Notes under the pieces: model-generated
Database searches by the model: none
What the model was told of the DNA's origin: nothing
Seen by the model: the letters and a program-made list of their open reading frames with translations, nothing else
Assembly (NCBI RefSeq): GCF_000165125.1
Contig: NZ_AEIU01000003.1
Location: 1-64,000 of the forward strand
Length of the DNA: 64,000 bases
Reading direction: 5' to 3'
Origin: Vibrio caribbeanicus ATCC BAA-2122
GTDB lineage: Bacteria; Pseudomonadota; Gammaproteobacteria; Enterobacterales; Vibrionaceae
Made by a program: the position numbers and the translations under genes
Shown: in pieces, positions 1-8,804 of the stretch
Layout of the letters: the number at the start of each line of letters is the position of its first letter
How positions within the stretch are numbered: the first letter of the stretch is position 1

Positions 1-284
1 TTTATGAAGAAATACAACATAAGATAATTATGAAAAAACTTATTAATATTAGATGTATAATTTATATAATGAATGATTTAAAAATATTAGGACACTAATT
101 CAGCCACTATTAACTGACTAAATTAACAAAAAAATCCATGAATTTTACATTAATGGCCTTTCAAATTATGATGAAACAAGCTATTATCATTCACCAAAAA
201 AATGCTTTGTTAATTAAAAACAAGCCTAGATAGCCATCGAGAACAACCAAGGTGAAGGGAATTATTCGCTCAGAATATTGCCTA
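1..284. other. AT-rich non-coding stretch
   Basis: Very A+T-rich sequence at the left edge. I see no convincing ORF, hairpin terminator or recognisable operator before the repeat that starts at 285. Confidence 0.5.
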
Positions 285-546
285 TATACCCAAGTAACCT
301 CAAGATGCCAGGTCCAGCGAGAATGGCTTGCTTGACTGGCAAGGCAACGATTTGAAAATCTAGTCATCTAAATTGAAAATCGGTAACGACGCATGTAAAG
401 CAAGATCGCCCTTTGGGAACGTGCCACAGCGCCGATTTCATCGTCAAATAACTTGGTAAGAGTCAACTATTTCGCTGCGTTATTTTTCTTGAACTCAACA
501 CTGTGGCATCGCTCTGAATCCTGCATTTTGAAGTCACTTGGGTATA
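285..546 (+). repeat. Full-length copy of a Vibrio-type intergenic repeat (MITE-like)
   Basis: This 262-bp unit starts TATACCCAAGTAACCTCAAGATGC and ends with its approximate inverse (GCATTTTGAAGTCACTTGGGTATA). Near-identical full copies lie at 34350-34615 (inverted) and 60376-60641, with fragments elsewhere. It has inverted ends and encodes no convincing protein, so it behaves like a non-autonomous miniature transposable element. The ends can be read as TA|TACCC...GGGTA|TA, which would fit a TA target duplication (inference). It lies between the window edge and the chemoreceptor gene. Confidence 0.85.
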
Positions 547-628
547 TGGTTCATTCAAAACAGATTATTTTTTATTAATCTGTTTTTTAATTCAAGGAGG
601 ACAAATAAGATTACAGAGGTACCACAAT

Positions 629-1852
629 ATGTTTAATTCTTTATTTCAGTCACTTAGAGTGAGCCACTTAGTAAAATCACTTGCACTCTTAAACCTATTC
701 ATTTTTTTAGGGTTATCCTTAATCATAGTAGGCAAAACAGGATTTATTTTTTTAGAAAATCATGTCGTATTTTCTATGGAGTGGGTATTAATGCTCACTG
801 AAATCTTAGTGCTACTACTCTCCTTCTTCATTATATACAGGGTGTTAGATCCAATTGACGTATTCAACAAGCATATGGACCAGCTAGTCCAGTTTGACAT
901 TCGACCTGGACCTGTTTGTGATTGGCTAGAAAGCAACTCAAGAAGAAATGATGAATTTTCTCAATTAGCTAAAAAGTTACGAGCATTTCGAGAACCAATT
1001 CATAGCTTACTATCAGACTTGTCAAATAAAAATCTAGTAGAACTAAATACTGCGCAAAAAGAAATTGCTTGCGCTATTCTTACCACATCAGAAAACTCAC
1101 AGTCTGAGTTGTCCGAAGTAGAACAAGTAGCAACAGCGGCTATAGAGCTAAATGCTACCGCAAACGATCTGGTATTGAGAGTCAGTGATACTGAAGCCGC
1201 GGTATCTGCCACTCTTGATATCATTAACTCAAGCCGAAATACCTTGAGTAAGTCTTCTAAGATTTCCGAGAAAATTGGGGATTCAATGAAAGAGTCTCGC
1301 CAAATAATGAACACTCTAAATGACTATTCACAAGAGATCGGTTCAGTGGTTGAAGTCATTAAAAATATCTCTGACCAAACAAACCTTTTAGCGCTAAATG
1401 CAGCAATTGAGGCGGCAAGAGCTGGTAATTTTGGGAAAGGTTTTGCTGTTGTCGCTAATGAGGTAAGGTCACTTGCCGCTAAAACTCAAGCCTCAACTGA
1501 CGAAATATCGAACAGCATAAATAACCTTCAAGAGCTATGCCGAAAAGCGCAGACAATGATCGACACCAATTCAGATTTGGTCGAAGATTCGGTTTCTATC
1601 GCAGAAGACGTTCATGATGGTTTTGAGTCTATTGCGAAAAAAGTAAGCTCTATTTTAAATACCAATACTCAAGTTGCTTGTGCTTCAGAAGAGCAGTCTA
1701 CTGTGACATCAGACATCTCTCATCGTTTAGCGTCTATCAGCTCATTGGTACATAGTAATGTACAGGGTTGCAACAATATAAAAGAAATAAACACTGAAGT
1801 CTCTACAATGACCGATGATGTAAGAGCGATCATCCAAAGATTTACAGTATAA
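629..1852 (+). CDS. Methyl-accepting chemotaxis protein
   Basis: A 407-residue chemoreceptor that would signal to CheA/CheW from the inner membrane. Two hydrophobic segments (about residues 15-37 and 50-70) are separated by only a short loop, so there is essentially no periplasmic ligand domain; sensing is probably cytoplasmic, membrane-linked or through a partner. The C-terminal half is a long coiled coil with the conserved MCP hairpin tip ([20 protein letters not shown], then [15 protein letters not shown]). A GGAGG lies about 30 bases upstream and a closer AGAGGT sits near the ATG. It is monocistronic, directly behind a repeat copy. The ligand is unknown. Confidence 0.92.
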   Translation: MFNSLFQSLRVSHLVKSLALLNLFIFLGLSLIIVGKTGFIFLENHVVFSMEWVLMLTEILVLLLSFFIIYRVLDPIDVFNKHMDQLVQFDIRPGPVCDWLESNSRRNDEFSQLAKKLRAFREPIHSLLSDLSNKNLVELNTAQKEIACAILTTSENSQSELSEVEQVATAAIELNATANDLVLRVSDTEAAVSATLDIINSSRNTLSKSSKISEKIGDSMKESRQIMNTLNDYSQEIGSVVEVIKNISDQTNLLALNAAIEAARAGNFGKGFAVVANEVRSLAAKTQASTDEISNSINNLQELCRKAQTMIDTNSDLVEDSVSIAEDVHDGFESIAKKVSSILNTNTQVACASEEQSTVTSDISHRLASISSLVHSNVQGCNNIKEINTEVSTMTDDVRAIIQRFTV

Positions 1853-2160
1853 AAATTTAATTCACAACAGTAGTAATAGTTCGTCGTAAAGGTGAGTATT
1901 ACCATCATCAATGTCAAAAACCTACATTGACTGGGTCACGCTGCTCGTTTGGCGTGCCCTGCTTCTGAGTTTTCTATAAGTGTTGTCTAATTCAGGATCA
2001 TTTACATTCGACCTCCAGATTTTTATCTCGCTGCCACTTTGAAGTGAGATTAGTCACGCTACATCGCATGTCTTTTGTTTATTTTTTTTAACTCGCTACA
2101 CTGCTCGCGGTTTTTAACCTCACCTCAAAAAACATAACACATTGATAAATAGTGATTAAA
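1853..2160. other. Intergenic, no clear feature
   Basis: About 300 bases between the chemoreceptor and a small exported protein. I see no ORF with a ribosome site and no strong terminator. A GTG at 2152 in frame with the next gene is a poor start compared with the ATG at 2161. Confidence 0.4.
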
Positions 2161-2541
2161 ATGAAAAAAATAAACAAGCTCTACCTCACCCTAGCAACCG
2201 TATTTTGGTCAAGTACCAGCTTTTCTGACCAAACTGACGTTTTTTGCACTAAAGCAGATGCAAGCTCATGGGATTGGCTTTATGAGGAAGACGGCACTTA
2301 TACTAGTGTAAATGGTAATTGGGGGTTTCATCGTATTGATGCTATCAATCGCTTCAGATATTTTACGATTCCGTATGATAATTATCGAGAGTTACAAAGC
2401 AGGTGTGATGAGAAAGGCATGATCGCTCAGCCAGCCATGAGTCGTTTTAGTGATTGGAATATATTTGAAATACAAATGCCAAGCGGTGAAAAGATATTTG
2501 CTCGTGGCTATTACACAATAGATACTGACTTTCACCTTTGA
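2161..2541 (+). CDS. Small exported protein of unknown function
   Basis: A 126-residue protein starting MKKINKLYLT. The N-terminus is a typical signal peptide (basic start, hydrophobic core to about residue 17, likely cleavage near SFS-DQ). The mature part is rich in aromatic residues (W, Y, F) and has two cysteines that could pair. ATG 2161 is preferred because a GTG nine bases earlier would only add MIK ahead of the signal sequence. I do not recognise the family. Likely periplasmic or secreted. Confidence 0.7.
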   Translation: MKKINKLYLTLATVFWSSTSFSDQTDVFCTKADASSWDWLYEEDGTYTSVNGNWGFHRIDAINRFRYFTIPYDNYRELQSRCDEKGMIAQPAMSRFSDWNIFEIQMPSGEKIFARGYYTIDTDFHL

Positions 2542-2664
2542 TTCATACTGTGACACTCATTTGTGTAAAGCAACTCATTCTTTGTCAGTTAACTTTATGT
2601 ATTTTGAACCAATACACCCAATATCCCGTAAGACTTAGTTATTCAACTTACTGAGAATAAACCG

Positions 2665-2847
2665 ATGTTTTCATTTTTTAAAAGTAACCCGACAAAAAAA
2701 CTGACCAAGCGGCACTCAATGCTCCTTGAGCAAGCAATGCAGGCTCAGCGCAGAGGAGATATAAAAACATACTCACTGCTGACCGCCGAAGCGGAAGAGA
2801 TATTCGCGCAAATTAAAACTATAAATTCCCCCGATAAAAACAGTTGA
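2665..2847 (+). CDS. Small Lacal_2735/DUF6435-like protein
   Basis: A 60-residue protein, MFSFFKSNPTKKLTKRHSML..., with a central helix containing QAMQAQRRGDIKTYSLLTAEAEEI. This resembles the small Lacal_2735/DUF6435 family, known only as short helical proteins of unknown role. There is no signal peptide. It is a single gene followed about 45 bases later by a long GC-rich hairpin (2891-2927). Confidence 0.7.
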   Translation: MFSFFKSNPTKKLTKRHSMLLEQAMQAQRRGDIKTYSLLTAEAEEIFAQIKTINSPDKNS

Positions 2848-2890
2848 GCACGTTCGGTCAAATTAAAATTAGAATGTGGCATAAATAAAA

Positions 2891-2927
2891 CCTCGCCTCA
2901 TATTTTTCGCAAAAATGCTAGGCGGGG
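2891..2927 (+). terminator. Hairpin downstream of the small DUF6435-like gene
   Basis: CCTCGCCT pairs with AGGCGGGG, enclosing a second self-complementary segment (ATTTTTCGCAAAAAT). It lies 44 bases past the stop at 2847. There is no strong T-run after it, so termination strength is uncertain. Confidence 0.45.
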
Positions 2928-3128
2928 ACATGCGCTGAGTGATTTGACAGATTTTCTGCTCAGCAAAATGTTCTCTATCCTGCGACAACGCTAATTTGTT
3001 CGAATCAACTATCACTAATAATGATTCGGACCTCTATTTGCCTCTTTGGCATTATGAGGTAGGTCAGAGGTAGCGTTACCGAATAGATTAGATTCAACTG
3101 AGGCCTGTGATATACCTTATCCCCAGAT

Positions 3129-3217
3129 ATACAAGAAAAAATCGTACGAGAGAAGGCTCATGATGTCGTTCAATTAAAAAACAACCAACCAAAGTACGCT
3201 CCCGCCCTGCAGTTATA
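3129..3217 (+). pseudogene. Remnant of an ISAs1-family transposase (probable)
   Basis: A short open segment reads IQEKIVREKAHDVVQLKNNQ, which resembles the core of ISAs1-type (IS1358/H-repeat) transposases around the conserved ...IV..KA.YV..LK.NQP motif. It is closed by TAA at about 3217 and has no start or flanking IS ends. It looks like a decayed fragment, one of several scars in 2.9-4.1 kb. Confidence 0.4.
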
Positions 3218-3310
3218 AGTACACAAACGGATTTTTCACTATATCTTTGCTAACTTTCTTTTTCCTAATGATATAGTAACTAGCCTATTCAACTGTAAGG
3301 AAAGAGATAA

Positions 3311-3649
3311 ATGGATAAGTTTCTAAAGCGACTGACTACCACACCTAATGAGGTTACGTTTGAGCAGTCAATACAGGTGATCGACGAACATTTTGACTTT
3401 CACCCCGTCAGCTTTATAAACGGAGAAACTCAAAATCAAGCGGGGCAAAACAATGGCTCTTGTAAGATCTTTGCCTTCGCGCAACTGCAAGGCTTAGATG
3501 AGCCATCAACCTTAGCTTGTTTCGGCCAGTTTTATCGTGACGATGTGTTGAATAATCCAAATGGTAACGATCACGCTAATATCCGCAATTTTATCCAACA
3601 CGGGTGGGCTGGCATTGACTTTGATGGTGTTGCATTAACCAAAAAGTGA
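3311..3649 (+). CDS. HopJ type III effector family protein
   Basis: A 112-residue protein of the HopJ family (PF08888): the N-terminal helix MDKFLKRLTTTPNEVTFEQS, then the F.P..F.NG...NQAGQNNGSCKIFAFAQLQGL block, and a C-terminal NIRNFIQHGWAGIDF segment. Despite the family name, such proteins occur widely in bacteria without type III secretion, including vibrios, where their function is unknown. No signal peptide; probably cytosolic. AAGGAAAGAG immediately upstream is a good ribosome site. Nothing nearby suggests a secretion system. Confidence 0.88.
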   Translation: MDKFLKRLTTTPNEVTFEQSIQVIDEHFDFHPVSFINGETQNQAGQNNGSCKIFAFAQLQGLDEPSTLACFGQFYRDDVLNNPNGNDHANIRNFIQHGWAGIDFDGVALTKK

Positions 3650-3661
3650 GTCATCTAAGGT

Positions 3662-3754
3662 GCTACCTCGATCACTATGAATAATAACATGCTCAGGAAA
3701 CACTCGACGTAACCGAGCCATCGATAATGCATCCCAGACCGGAGTTGTCGTCAT
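3662..3754 (-). pseudogene. IS3-family transposase (OrfB) fragment
   Basis: On the minus strand this 31-codon segment reads MTTTPVWDALSMARLRR then VFPEHVIIHSDRGS, matching the DDE integrase core of IS3-group OrfB around its second Asp (HSDRGSQY). It breaks off right after GS, where QY is expected, and no upstream or downstream transposase sequence survives. An internal relic of an insertion sequence. Confidence 0.7.
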
Positions 3755-3817
3755 CCTCGTATGTATTGATCAGAAAATCCAGAATTTATCGCCAGTCCTG
3801 ATGCCAAAGGATCGGAG

Positions 3818-4089
3818 CTATCTGCCGTATTCACGACCTCTCGATAGATATTGCATCGAAGACTGAGCATAACCAGAGAACCCTATACTTGATTGAATTG
3901 ACTCAACAACGACATCGTCGAAACTGGTAAAAGGATCACCGGCATAGGTGCTAGCACTGACAACCCATAAAAAAACCACTATGGATAATGCTTACTTTGG
4001 GACTGACATTTGCCGCGATGTTGCTCGGTGCTCAAAGCTATATTCAATTGAATAAAAAGCAATTCGTGACTCAAACCCCCACGGTATAA
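3818..4089. other. Region of possible gene remnants
   Basis: Two short frames look protein-like but lack good starts. On the minus strand, 3979-3818 (GTG start) begins with a hydrophobic stretch ending SASTYAGDP, like a signal peptide, and stops at TAG after about 53 codons. On the plus strand, 3988-4089 would give 33 residues beginning MLTLGLTFAAMLLGAQSYIQ, like a membrane helix. Neither has a ribosome site or a recognisable family. With the adjacent IS relics this suggests decayed accessory DNA. Confidence 0.25.
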
Positions 4090-4091
4090 AA

Positions 4092-4118
4092 TCGGGCTCA
4101 AGCGATGCTTGAGCCCGA
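4092..4118 (-). terminator. Intrinsic terminator of the AraC-type regulator
   Basis: A perfect 12-bp stem (TCGGGCTCAAGC / GCTTGAGCCCGA) with a 3-base loop. Read on the minus strand it is followed by TTTTAT, and it sits about 30 bases past the stop of the gene at 4150. Confidence 0.85.
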
Positions 4119-4149
4119 CATAAATAAAATTAAGATACTGAGTATATAT

Positions 4150-5130
4150 CTATACGGGGTGAACTGACTTGCGTCGGTATTGCTTGGGGCTGCACATATA
4201 TTGCTCTTTAAATTTCTTTGAAAAGTGGCCAACGTGCTTAAACCCTACTCGATGAGCCACTTCTTGTACCGAAAGCTCTCCAATCGCTAATAGCTCGCCC
4301 GCTTTCACCATTCTCTTGTTCGACAAAAAACCATAAACCGTTTCACCAAAAACAATTTTAAAATTCCTTTTGAGTTTGTTGTCATTTATGCCAATTTGAC
4401 GAGACAGTTCAATCAACGACGGCGGGGACTCCATCTGCTCCTCCATGATTTTTGCCGCCAATTGTATGCAATCCATATCTCTGGGTGTCATGCTACAACA
4501 AACCGTTACCTTTTGGCGCATATTATGATAGATGAGGGCAAGCAATTCCATTACCTTACCTTGGAGGTAAAGACTGTGAGCAGACTTTCCTAACTTAGAG
4601 CACAAAATCTCATCCACATTTTTAATAATGTCATTGGTCACTGAAACAGACTCAAACAAATTAATACTGAAAGGCCTGCCCGTATCATCCTCAAAAAGTG
4701 TTTTCATCATCGACTGAGGTACACAGAAGTTAATTAATTTGGTACAAGAGGTGTCGTAGCGAAACTCCAATTCACCCTCATGACATACAAAAAATAGTGC
4801 TTTGTTTTTATCAATGGTGATCGGCTCTGACCCTTGAGAAACCCTGACCTCTACACATCCCTCGATAACGAGACAAGCCCCATAATAGTCTTTTGCCGAC
4901 TCAGTAAAACTGGTCGGCTGATTAAAAGTTACATCACTATATGTGATATTGAGTCCTGGGTATAACTCAACGATATAACCATGACCTAGACATACGTTTT
5001 CATCCAGTTCTACTTTCGTTGTGGCATAGTCAGCCAACCGATTTTCACCTCCCCCTTCATATCCAGTAAACATTTTAAAGGTGGACTCAATGTTACTTTC
5101 TACATAAGCCATGATGGTATCTCTATGCAT
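4150..5130 (-). CDS. AraC-family regulator of siderophore uptake (PchR/YbtA-like)
   Basis: A 326-residue transcription factor. The C-terminal ~100 residues carry the double helix-turn-helix of AraC proteins, ending GFKHVGHFSKKFKEQYMCSPKQYR. The N-terminal ~220 residues form an effector domain of the type seen in PchR and YbtA, which sense iron-siderophore complexes and activate receptor genes. A Fur-like box lies upstream (5162-5180). It heads a same-strand group with two ABC half-transporters and a TonB-dependent receptor, the classical YbtA-YbtP-YbtQ-FyuA gene set. A second in-frame ATG at 5112 is possible; neither start has a strong ribosome site. Confidence 0.88.
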   Translation of the reverse strand: MHRDTIMAYVESNIESTFKMFTGYEGGGENRLADYATTKVELDENVCLGHGYIVELYPGLNITYSDVTFNQPTSFTESAKDYYGACLVIEGCVEVRVSQGSEPITIDKNKALFFVCHEGELEFRYDTSCTKLINFCVPQSMMKTLFEDDTGRPFSINLFESVSVTNDIIKNVDEILCSKLGKSAHSLYLQGKVMELLALIYHNMRQKVTVCCSMTPRDMDCIQLAAKIMEEQMESPPSLIELSRQIGINDNKLKRNFKIVFGETVYGFLSNKRMVKAGELLAIGELSVQEVAHRVGFKHVGHFSKKFKEQYMCSPKQYRRKSVHPV

Positions 5131-5161
5131 TATTCCATATTACGCAATCGGTCAAGCTACT

Positions 5162-5180
5162 ACAAATGAGAACCATTATC
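5162..5180. promoter_or_regulatory. Fur box upstream of the AraC regulator
   Basis: ACAAATGAGAACCATTATC matches 14 of 19 positions of the consensus GATAATGATAATCATTATC. It sits about 35 bases ahead of the regulator's start, a usual place for Fur repression. Confidence 0.65.
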
Positions 5181-5252
5181 AATTGTAGTAGTAGATTTTA
5201 ACAATAGGGACACACTGAAACAACACTAACATAACACCAAAGTAACACTCGC

Positions 5253-6974
5253 TTATATTTGCCATCCTTGTGCCTTTAACTGGTCACTCCACAAAGCCTG
5301 ATAAGTAGGTGATATTCTCATCAGCTCATCATGGACACCAACAGCCTCAATTTCTCCCCGTACGAGCACAACAATTTTGTCCGCCTTAATCACGCTCGAT
5401 AGATTATGTGTAATAACAATAACCGTCTTATCTTTGATCAAAGCACTAATAGCGCTGTGAATGAGTACTTCATTACCTGAATCTAAGGCCGCAGTCGCCT
5501 CATCAAGTAAAACAATAGGGGCATCTTTTAATAATGCACGAGCAATTGAGATACGTTGCTTCTCGCCACCAGAGAGTCGCGTACCTCCCTCACCAACAAC
5601 TGTTTCCAAACCATTAGGTAATGACTGGATAAACTCCCAACATTGAGCCTGTCGACAAACTCTTTCGAGTTTCTCTGCTGAGATATCTTGGCCCATAACA
5701 AGATTGTTATAAATTGTATCATCAAAAAGATAGACGTCTTGAAATACCATACTCACATGTTGCGCAATTTTGCTTTGGCTCATTTCGCTAATCTTCTGGC
5801 CACCAATTGTGATATTGCCATTGTCCGTATCCCAAAATCTAGCAATCAAGCTCATCATTGTTGACTTTCCAGAACCTGATGGACCGACAATCGCAGTGAC
5901 TGCTTGCTCCGGAAATACCACATTAACCTTCTCAAAAAGAGGCGCTTCTTCGTATGCAAAACAAATATCGTTAAACTCTATTTCATAGCAAGAAACTTGA
6001 GGATCTTTTGAGTGTTTGTTCTCCAATTCTTTTTCCCCCAACAACTCATCAATGCGATTTAACGATACATTGAAATAATCAAACTGCGACAGTAGGATTG
6101 CCAGTTGTGTCAGAGGCCTAAAAAACTGCATAGAGACAAGTAAAAATAACAAAAATACAGACAGAGAGAGGGTTTGAGTGCCGATAGCGTGGAGGCCGAA
6201 CAATATAAGACTGGCAAACCCCACTTCGGAGAAGATTACAAAAGCAGCAGGCGCTAAACTCGCACCCATTTCGTACTTTAAATGCGCGTCACGGGCTTGT
6301 TTCATTTTCTCTCCGAGGGCCAACATATCTCCTTCAGCTTGACCATGTGCACGCAATACACGAATACCTAAGATGAATTCAAAGATTGAATTATTCAACG
6401 TATCGGACGATTGAAATAGTCTTCTTTTCCCCTTCTGAGTGAGCTTGGTTAACCATACAAATAAAGAGATAGCAACTGGAAACCCAATCAGCATACTGAG
6501 CGAAAGTCGCCAGTCCACCACAAATAAACCCGCCATGAGTAGCAATAAAACACAGCTAATACCCAACATATAACTCAGCACATGAGAAAGGGCATACTCG
6601 GAAAACTCGACATCTTTGAGCAAAGTATTATTTATTGTCCCCAAGTCCATCGATAGCAGAGAGCCTAAGGGAATTTTCACCAGCTTATCCATCAAATTGC
6701 CTCGCATAGTATATCCAGCACCGCTACTAAATGAACTGTGAGTAATGAAACTCATCCACACCGAGAACAATCGCGCTACTAAACACGCGGCAATCAATGC
6801 GCAATAAATCATGAGTTTAGTATTCGACGGCTCAGGCTCGAGCATTTCCATTAAAATAAAGAATATGCAAAAGTTCGGCACTACCATGGTCGTGGCGTCC
6901 AAAATCGCCACCGCGATATTTTTGACGATAGTTGTGCCGGAGCAGCCCGATAATCTTATGATTTTTTTAAACAT
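5253..6974 (-). CDS. ABC transporter half-molecule, permease fused to ATPase (YbtQ-like)
   Basis: A 573-residue protein with an N-terminal membrane domain of about six helices (ABC exporter fold) and a C-terminal ATPase. Visible motifs are Walker A GPSGSGKST, signature LSGGEKQR, Walker B IVLLDEATAALD and the switch H in ITHN. With its upstream partner (overlap of 8 bases) it would form a heterodimer. Exporter-fold heterodimers next to siderophore receptors (YbtPQ, IrtAB) import ferric siderophores, and this neighbourhood supports that reading over drug export. Substrate not determined. Confidence 0.88.
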   Translation of the reverse strand: MFKKIIRLSGCSGTTIVKNIAVAILDATTMVVPNFCIFFILMEMLEPEPSNTKLMIYCALIAACLVARLFSVWMSFITHSSFSSGAGYTMRGNLMDKLVKIPLGSLLSMDLGTINNTLLKDVEFSEYALSHVLSYMLGISCVLLLLMAGLFVVDWRLSLSMLIGFPVAISLFVWLTKLTQKGKRRLFQSSDTLNNSIFEFILGIRVLRAHGQAEGDMLALGEKMKQARDAHLKYEMGASLAPAAFVIFSEVGFASLILFGLHAIGTQTLSLSVFLLFLLVSMQFFRPLTQLAILLSQFDYFNVSLNRIDELLGEKELENKHSKDPQVSCYEIEFNDICFAYEEAPLFEKVNVVFPEQAVTAIVGPSGSGKSTMMSLIARFWDTDNGNITIGGQKISEMSQSKIAQHVSMVFQDVYLFDDTIYNNLVMGQDISAEKLERVCRQAQCWEFIQSLPNGLETVVGEGGTRLSGGEKQRISIARALLKDAPIVLLDEATAALDSGNEVLIHSAISALIKDKTVIVITHNLSSVIKADKIVVLVRGEIEAVGVHDELMRISPTYQALWSDQLKAQGWQI

Positions 6975-8742
6975 AATCTACTTCTCTCTCATGTGATGTT
7001 TGACTCACTGACCATGTTTTCGAACGTTGGCTGCTACGCCACATTTCCGCATATAACTCACCCTTTTCTATCAACTCATCGTGAGTTCCCTGCTCTATCA
7101 CTTCACCATTTTCCATAAATATAATCTTATTTGCTGCTTTTACCGTCGCTAGACGATGAGCGATAATAATTACTGTTTTCCCTGCAGTCAGGTTGGAGAG
7201 CGCACTCTGAATTAAGGCTTGATTGGTTGTGTCGGAGTGTGAGGTGGGTTCATCCAGAACAATAATAGGTGCATCCTTTAAGATCGCGCGAGCAATCGAT
7301 AAGCGCTGCTTCTCCCCCCCACTTAGACGAATATCCTGACCAATAATCGTATCGTAACCATATGGAAGTTGGCTTATAAAATCATGAGCATTGGCAGCTT
7401 TAGCCGCTGCTATTACTGCTTTTGGGGGATAATCTTTACCCATAGTTAAGTTAGTCATTACAGACTGGGTAAAAACAAAAGCATCTTGATATACGATAGC
7501 CATTGCTTCCATTCGCTGGATTTCGGATAAATGAGATAATGATTGACCACCAATCAAAATATCTCCGTTATCAGGTAGCCAAAAGCCCGCTAGTAGTGCA
7601 GCTAAAGTACTTTTCCCAGCTCCAGAAGGACCAACAATAGCGGTCAAACTATCAGAGGGTAATCGAAAAGTTACTTCTTTTAATACTGGTGCATCTTGCC
7701 CTGGGTATGTGAAGTCAACATCATTAAATGTAATATCAAAGTCACCTATTACGGCCTCACGCTTATTTTCGACCGAGTTCGGTAAATTCACAATTTTGAT
7801 CAAGCGTTTCACACCTTCAAAGACTTGCCCCAGATACGTACTCAGTAAGCTAAGGTTAAACAGGGGTTCAAGCATTCCTACGCCGAGCAAAAGACACAAC
7901 AAAAAGCGAGAAATACTGAGCGAATCTTGGGACCAAAAGTATAAGCCAAATGGCGTAAGGAAAACCAAACCAGAACCCAAAATGGTTTTAAACAGAGCAA
8001 ATGGACCGCCAGCACTTCTAGTCCAAGACTCAATATAATGTTTATGGCTTTGAATTGATTTGTCCAACTGATTGTATGACTGCTTCCCAATACCGAATAA
8101 ACGCACCACAGGCATCGCTTTGATAAACTCGGTGAGCGAACGATTTAATTTCTCCGCTGATTCGTGGTATTGCTCTGCTTTTAATTGATAGTCTCGGAAT
8201 AAAACCGCTTGACACATTAGCGCTAGCGGAATGGGAATCAATGCTATCAATGCCATTCTCACATCAATCATGACAAGGAAGATAAACGTAGCCATTGGTA
8301 GCACAAAAGAAGAAACCAAATCCGGTAGCTGATGGGCAATAAATACTTCGATACGATCAATATCTTCCGTAAGATTCTTTTTTAATTCCCCACTGTTCTT
8401 TTGGCTAAAAAATCCAAGCTTTGTGTTAGAAAGCGCCGCCAATGTAGACTGGCGAATATGATATTGAAGGTGAAAGGCACACCGATGAGAAAGATAAACC
8501 GCCGATAGTAGACAAAGATAGCGGCAAATCATCAAGGTTAATGCAACTATGGATAGTGACCACAAGTATTGACCGGTCTCACCAACAAGCAATTTATCCA
8601 CGATCAAGTAGGCCACATAATAAGGCCCAAGTGCTAAAACTGCCGCTGCTAGGGAGAGGCAAATAGCAAACCAAAGCATCCACTGTTTCGATCGAGATTG
8701 ATTAAATAGCCAGACTAAAGGATTTAGCGAACGTTTTTGCAT
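6967..8742 (-). CDS. ABC transporter half-molecule, permease fused to ATPase (YbtP-like)
   Basis: About 591 residues: an exporter-type membrane domain followed by an ATPase (GPSGAGKST, LSGGEKQRLS, IIVLDEPTSHSD). Its 3' end overlaps the next half-transporter by 8 bases, implying coupled translation and a heterodimer. The reading frame could be opened at a TTG at 8763, but that codon lies at the base of a terminator hairpin and lacks a ribosome site; ATG 8742 has GAGAG about 8 bases upstream and gives MQKRSLNPLVWLF. Probable role: inner-membrane uptake of the ferric siderophore admitted by the receptor encoded upstream. Confidence 0.88.
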   Translation of the reverse strand: MQKRSLNPLVWLFNQSRSKQWMLWFAICLSLAAAVLALGPYYVAYLIVDKLLVGETGQYLWSLSIVALTLMICRYLCLLSAVYLSHRCAFHLQYHIRQSTLAALSNTKLGFFSQKNSGELKKNLTEDIDRIEVFIAHQLPDLVSSFVLPMATFIFLVMIDVRMALIALIPIPLALMCQAVLFRDYQLKAEQYHESAEKLNRSLTEFIKAMPVVRLFGIGKQSYNQLDKSIQSHKHYIESWTRSAGGPFALFKTILGSGLVFLTPFGLYFWSQDSLSISRFLLCLLLGVGMLEPLFNLSLLSTYLGQVFEGVKRLIKIVNLPNSVENKREAVIGDFDITFNDVDFTYPGQDAPVLKEVTFRLPSDSLTAIVGPSGAGKSTLAALLAGFWLPDNGDILIGGQSLSHLSEIQRMEAMAIVYQDAFVFTQSVMTNLTMGKDYPPKAVIAAAKAANAHDFISQLPYGYDTIIGQDIRLSGGEKQRLSIARAILKDAPIIVLDEPTSHSDTTNQALIQSALSNLTAGKTVIIIAHRLATVKAANKIIFMENGEVIEQGTHDELIEKGELYAEMWRSSQRSKTWSVSQTSHEREVDYV

Positions 8743-8761
8743 GATAACTCTCATAAAAAAC

Positions 8762-8792
8762 AAAGAGGCAGCACATCCGGTGCTGCCTCTTT
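8762..8792 (-). terminator. Hairpin between receptor and ABC transporter genes
   Basis: A perfect 13-bp stem (AAAGAGGCAGCAC / GTGCTGCCTCTTT) with a 5-base loop, followed on the minus strand by GTTTTTT. It lies 13 bases past the receptor stop and 20 bases before the transporter start, so it should make most transcripts end after the receptor and leave partial read-through into the ABC genes. Confidence 0.85.
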
Positions 8793-8804
8793 ATTAGGAA
8801 GAAA

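Noticed and set aside
3311-3649. True type III secreted effector
   Set aside because: HopJ homologues are common in bacteria lacking type III secretion, and no secretion genes or chaperone are nearby.
8743-8763. Upstream TTG start for the first ABC half-transporter
   Set aside because: The codon lies at the base of a terminator hairpin and lacks a ribosome site, while ATG 8742 has GAGAG upstream.
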